From Symmachiella dynata (GTDB taxonomy: Bacteria > Planctomycetota > Planctomycetia > Planctomycetales > Planctomycetaceae): 64,000 nt of DNA. The notes under the pieces were generated by a model, which ran no database searches, was not told the origin of the DNA, and worked only from the letters and a program-made list of their open reading frames with translations. The position numbers were made by a program, and so were the translations under genes. Shown here one piece after another: positions 63,590 through 64,000 of the stretch. The DNA lies in assembly GCF_007747995.1 (NCBI RefSeq), contig NZ_CP036276.1, positions 2,409,001-2,473,000 of the forward strand. Reading direction: 5' to 3'. Every line of letters starts with the position of its first letter. Positions within the stretch are counted from its first letter, which is position 1.

Positions 63590-64000
63590 GGTATTTTCTA
63601 TAAGTATTGATCCGATTCCTGTGGGTATTATTCCCCACAAATACAAAAAAATCCCGGATTCACAGCGTTTGCCGCAGTGCAGCCATCACCACGAGGATAC
63701 CGAGCCGCATTGCCGATCACAAAACCCGCAAGTTTTTTCGATTCCCGTAGTGGCGCCCGCGAACGCTGTGCAAGTTATTTCCAACGCTGATGGGAAGTTC
63801 ATTATGGGCTGTTTCGCTAGGGAATTCGTCGAACTGTGTGATTGGTTGGCTCTAATTCTTGAAAGTTTACAGTATTCCGGGAATAATCATCTGCCTCGCG
63901 CATCTTAAAATGGTGGATACCAAGAATTATTCGTACTGTGGTCTTCGCTGATTAGACGATTCGCAATTCGATTTGGTTTCCAATTTCGGTTTGAAGGAGG
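63590..64000. other. Upstream region of the sigma operon to window end
   Basis: 411 bases. TGTGGG/CCCACA inverted repeat lies at 63620-63639. The last six bases are AGGAGG, so a rightward gene may begin just past the window. Nothing else was recognised. Confidence 0.5.
63620..63639. promoter_or_regulatory. Short inverted repeat near the sigma-factor start
   Basis: TGTGGG and CCCACA are 6-base arms separated by 8 bases, about 31 bases upstream of the sigma start codon on the minus strand. It could be an operator or an RNA hairpin in the leader. Confidence 0.4.

Overview
The window looks like a chromosomal segment of a Planctomycetota bacterium, most likely of the Planctomycetaceae type. The reasons are gene content and style: a leucine-rich-repeat lipoprotein, squalene-hopene cyclase, many ECF sigma factors and signalling proteins, a protein kinase fused to a formylglycine-generating-enzyme-like domain beside a giant secreted WD40 protein, multihaem cytochromes, a methanopterin-type dihydropteroate synthase homologue, and loosely packed genes separated by palindromic repeats. 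No rRNA, tRNA, CRISPR array, prophage or classical IS element was recognised.

Layout. 0-5.8 kb: LRR lipoprotein flanked by hairpin repeats, an ArfB-like ribosome rescue factor, a GNAT acetyltransferase, then squalene-hopene cyclase with a CBS protein. 5.9-12.2 kb: a leftward cluster with a sugar ABC transporter (two permeases, one double ATPase, no binding protein), a Tat-exported amidohydrolase, an SMP-30 lactonase and an ACT-domain protein. 12.4-21.2 kb: HAD phosphatase, secreted M1 aminopeptidase with HEAT repeats, two small alpha/beta-barrel proteins around a diguanylate cyclase, a YjhG-type sugar-acid dehydratase and a two-haem cytochrome. 21.4-26.9 kb: a seven-haem TPR cytochrome, a response regulator behind a terminator-containing leader, an outer-membrane barrel and an ECF sigma factor. 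26.9-32.6 kb: a plastic region of small leftward genes (Tag glycosylase, glyoxalase, HEAT-like protein, RAYT transposase in inverted REP repeats, YjbQ, SUKH protein, a hypothetical, nitrilase) that also holds two 3'-end gene remnants.

32.7-45.5 kb is the signalling block: a protoglobin-coupled hybrid histidine kinase with three PAS domains, two receivers and an Hpt domain; a receiver-HATPase protein; and on the opposite strand a Ser/Thr kinase with an FGE-like domain followed by a 1816-residue WD40/Ig-like protein that ends in what looks like a catalytically dead caspase fold. 45.9-52.8 kb: aldehyde dehydrogenase, lipase, winged-helix protein, TPR protein and ComEC. 53.0-56.6 kb: a dihydropteroate-synthase-like protein with PabB and PabA, a coherent p-aminobenzoate/pterin cofactor unit. 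57.0-64.0 kb: a thioredoxin-type secreted protein, a 1.5 kb non-coding stretch with a near-consensus promoter, Rho with a long disordered basic N-terminus, a small secreted protein, and an ECF sigma/anti-sigma pair.

Functional links. YjhG dehydratase, lactonase-like enzymes, a sugar ABC transporter and aldehyde dehydrogenase together suggest non-phosphorylative sugar-acid catabolism, but the genes are scattered. Two palindromic repeat families occupy intergenic gaps; one is associated with the RAYT gene here. The most unusual points are the kinase/WD40/dead-caspase pair, the RAYT unit that truncated one neighbour and supplies the stop codon of another, the duplicated nitrilase 3' tail beside an orphan immunity-like gene, and the long non-coding region before rho.
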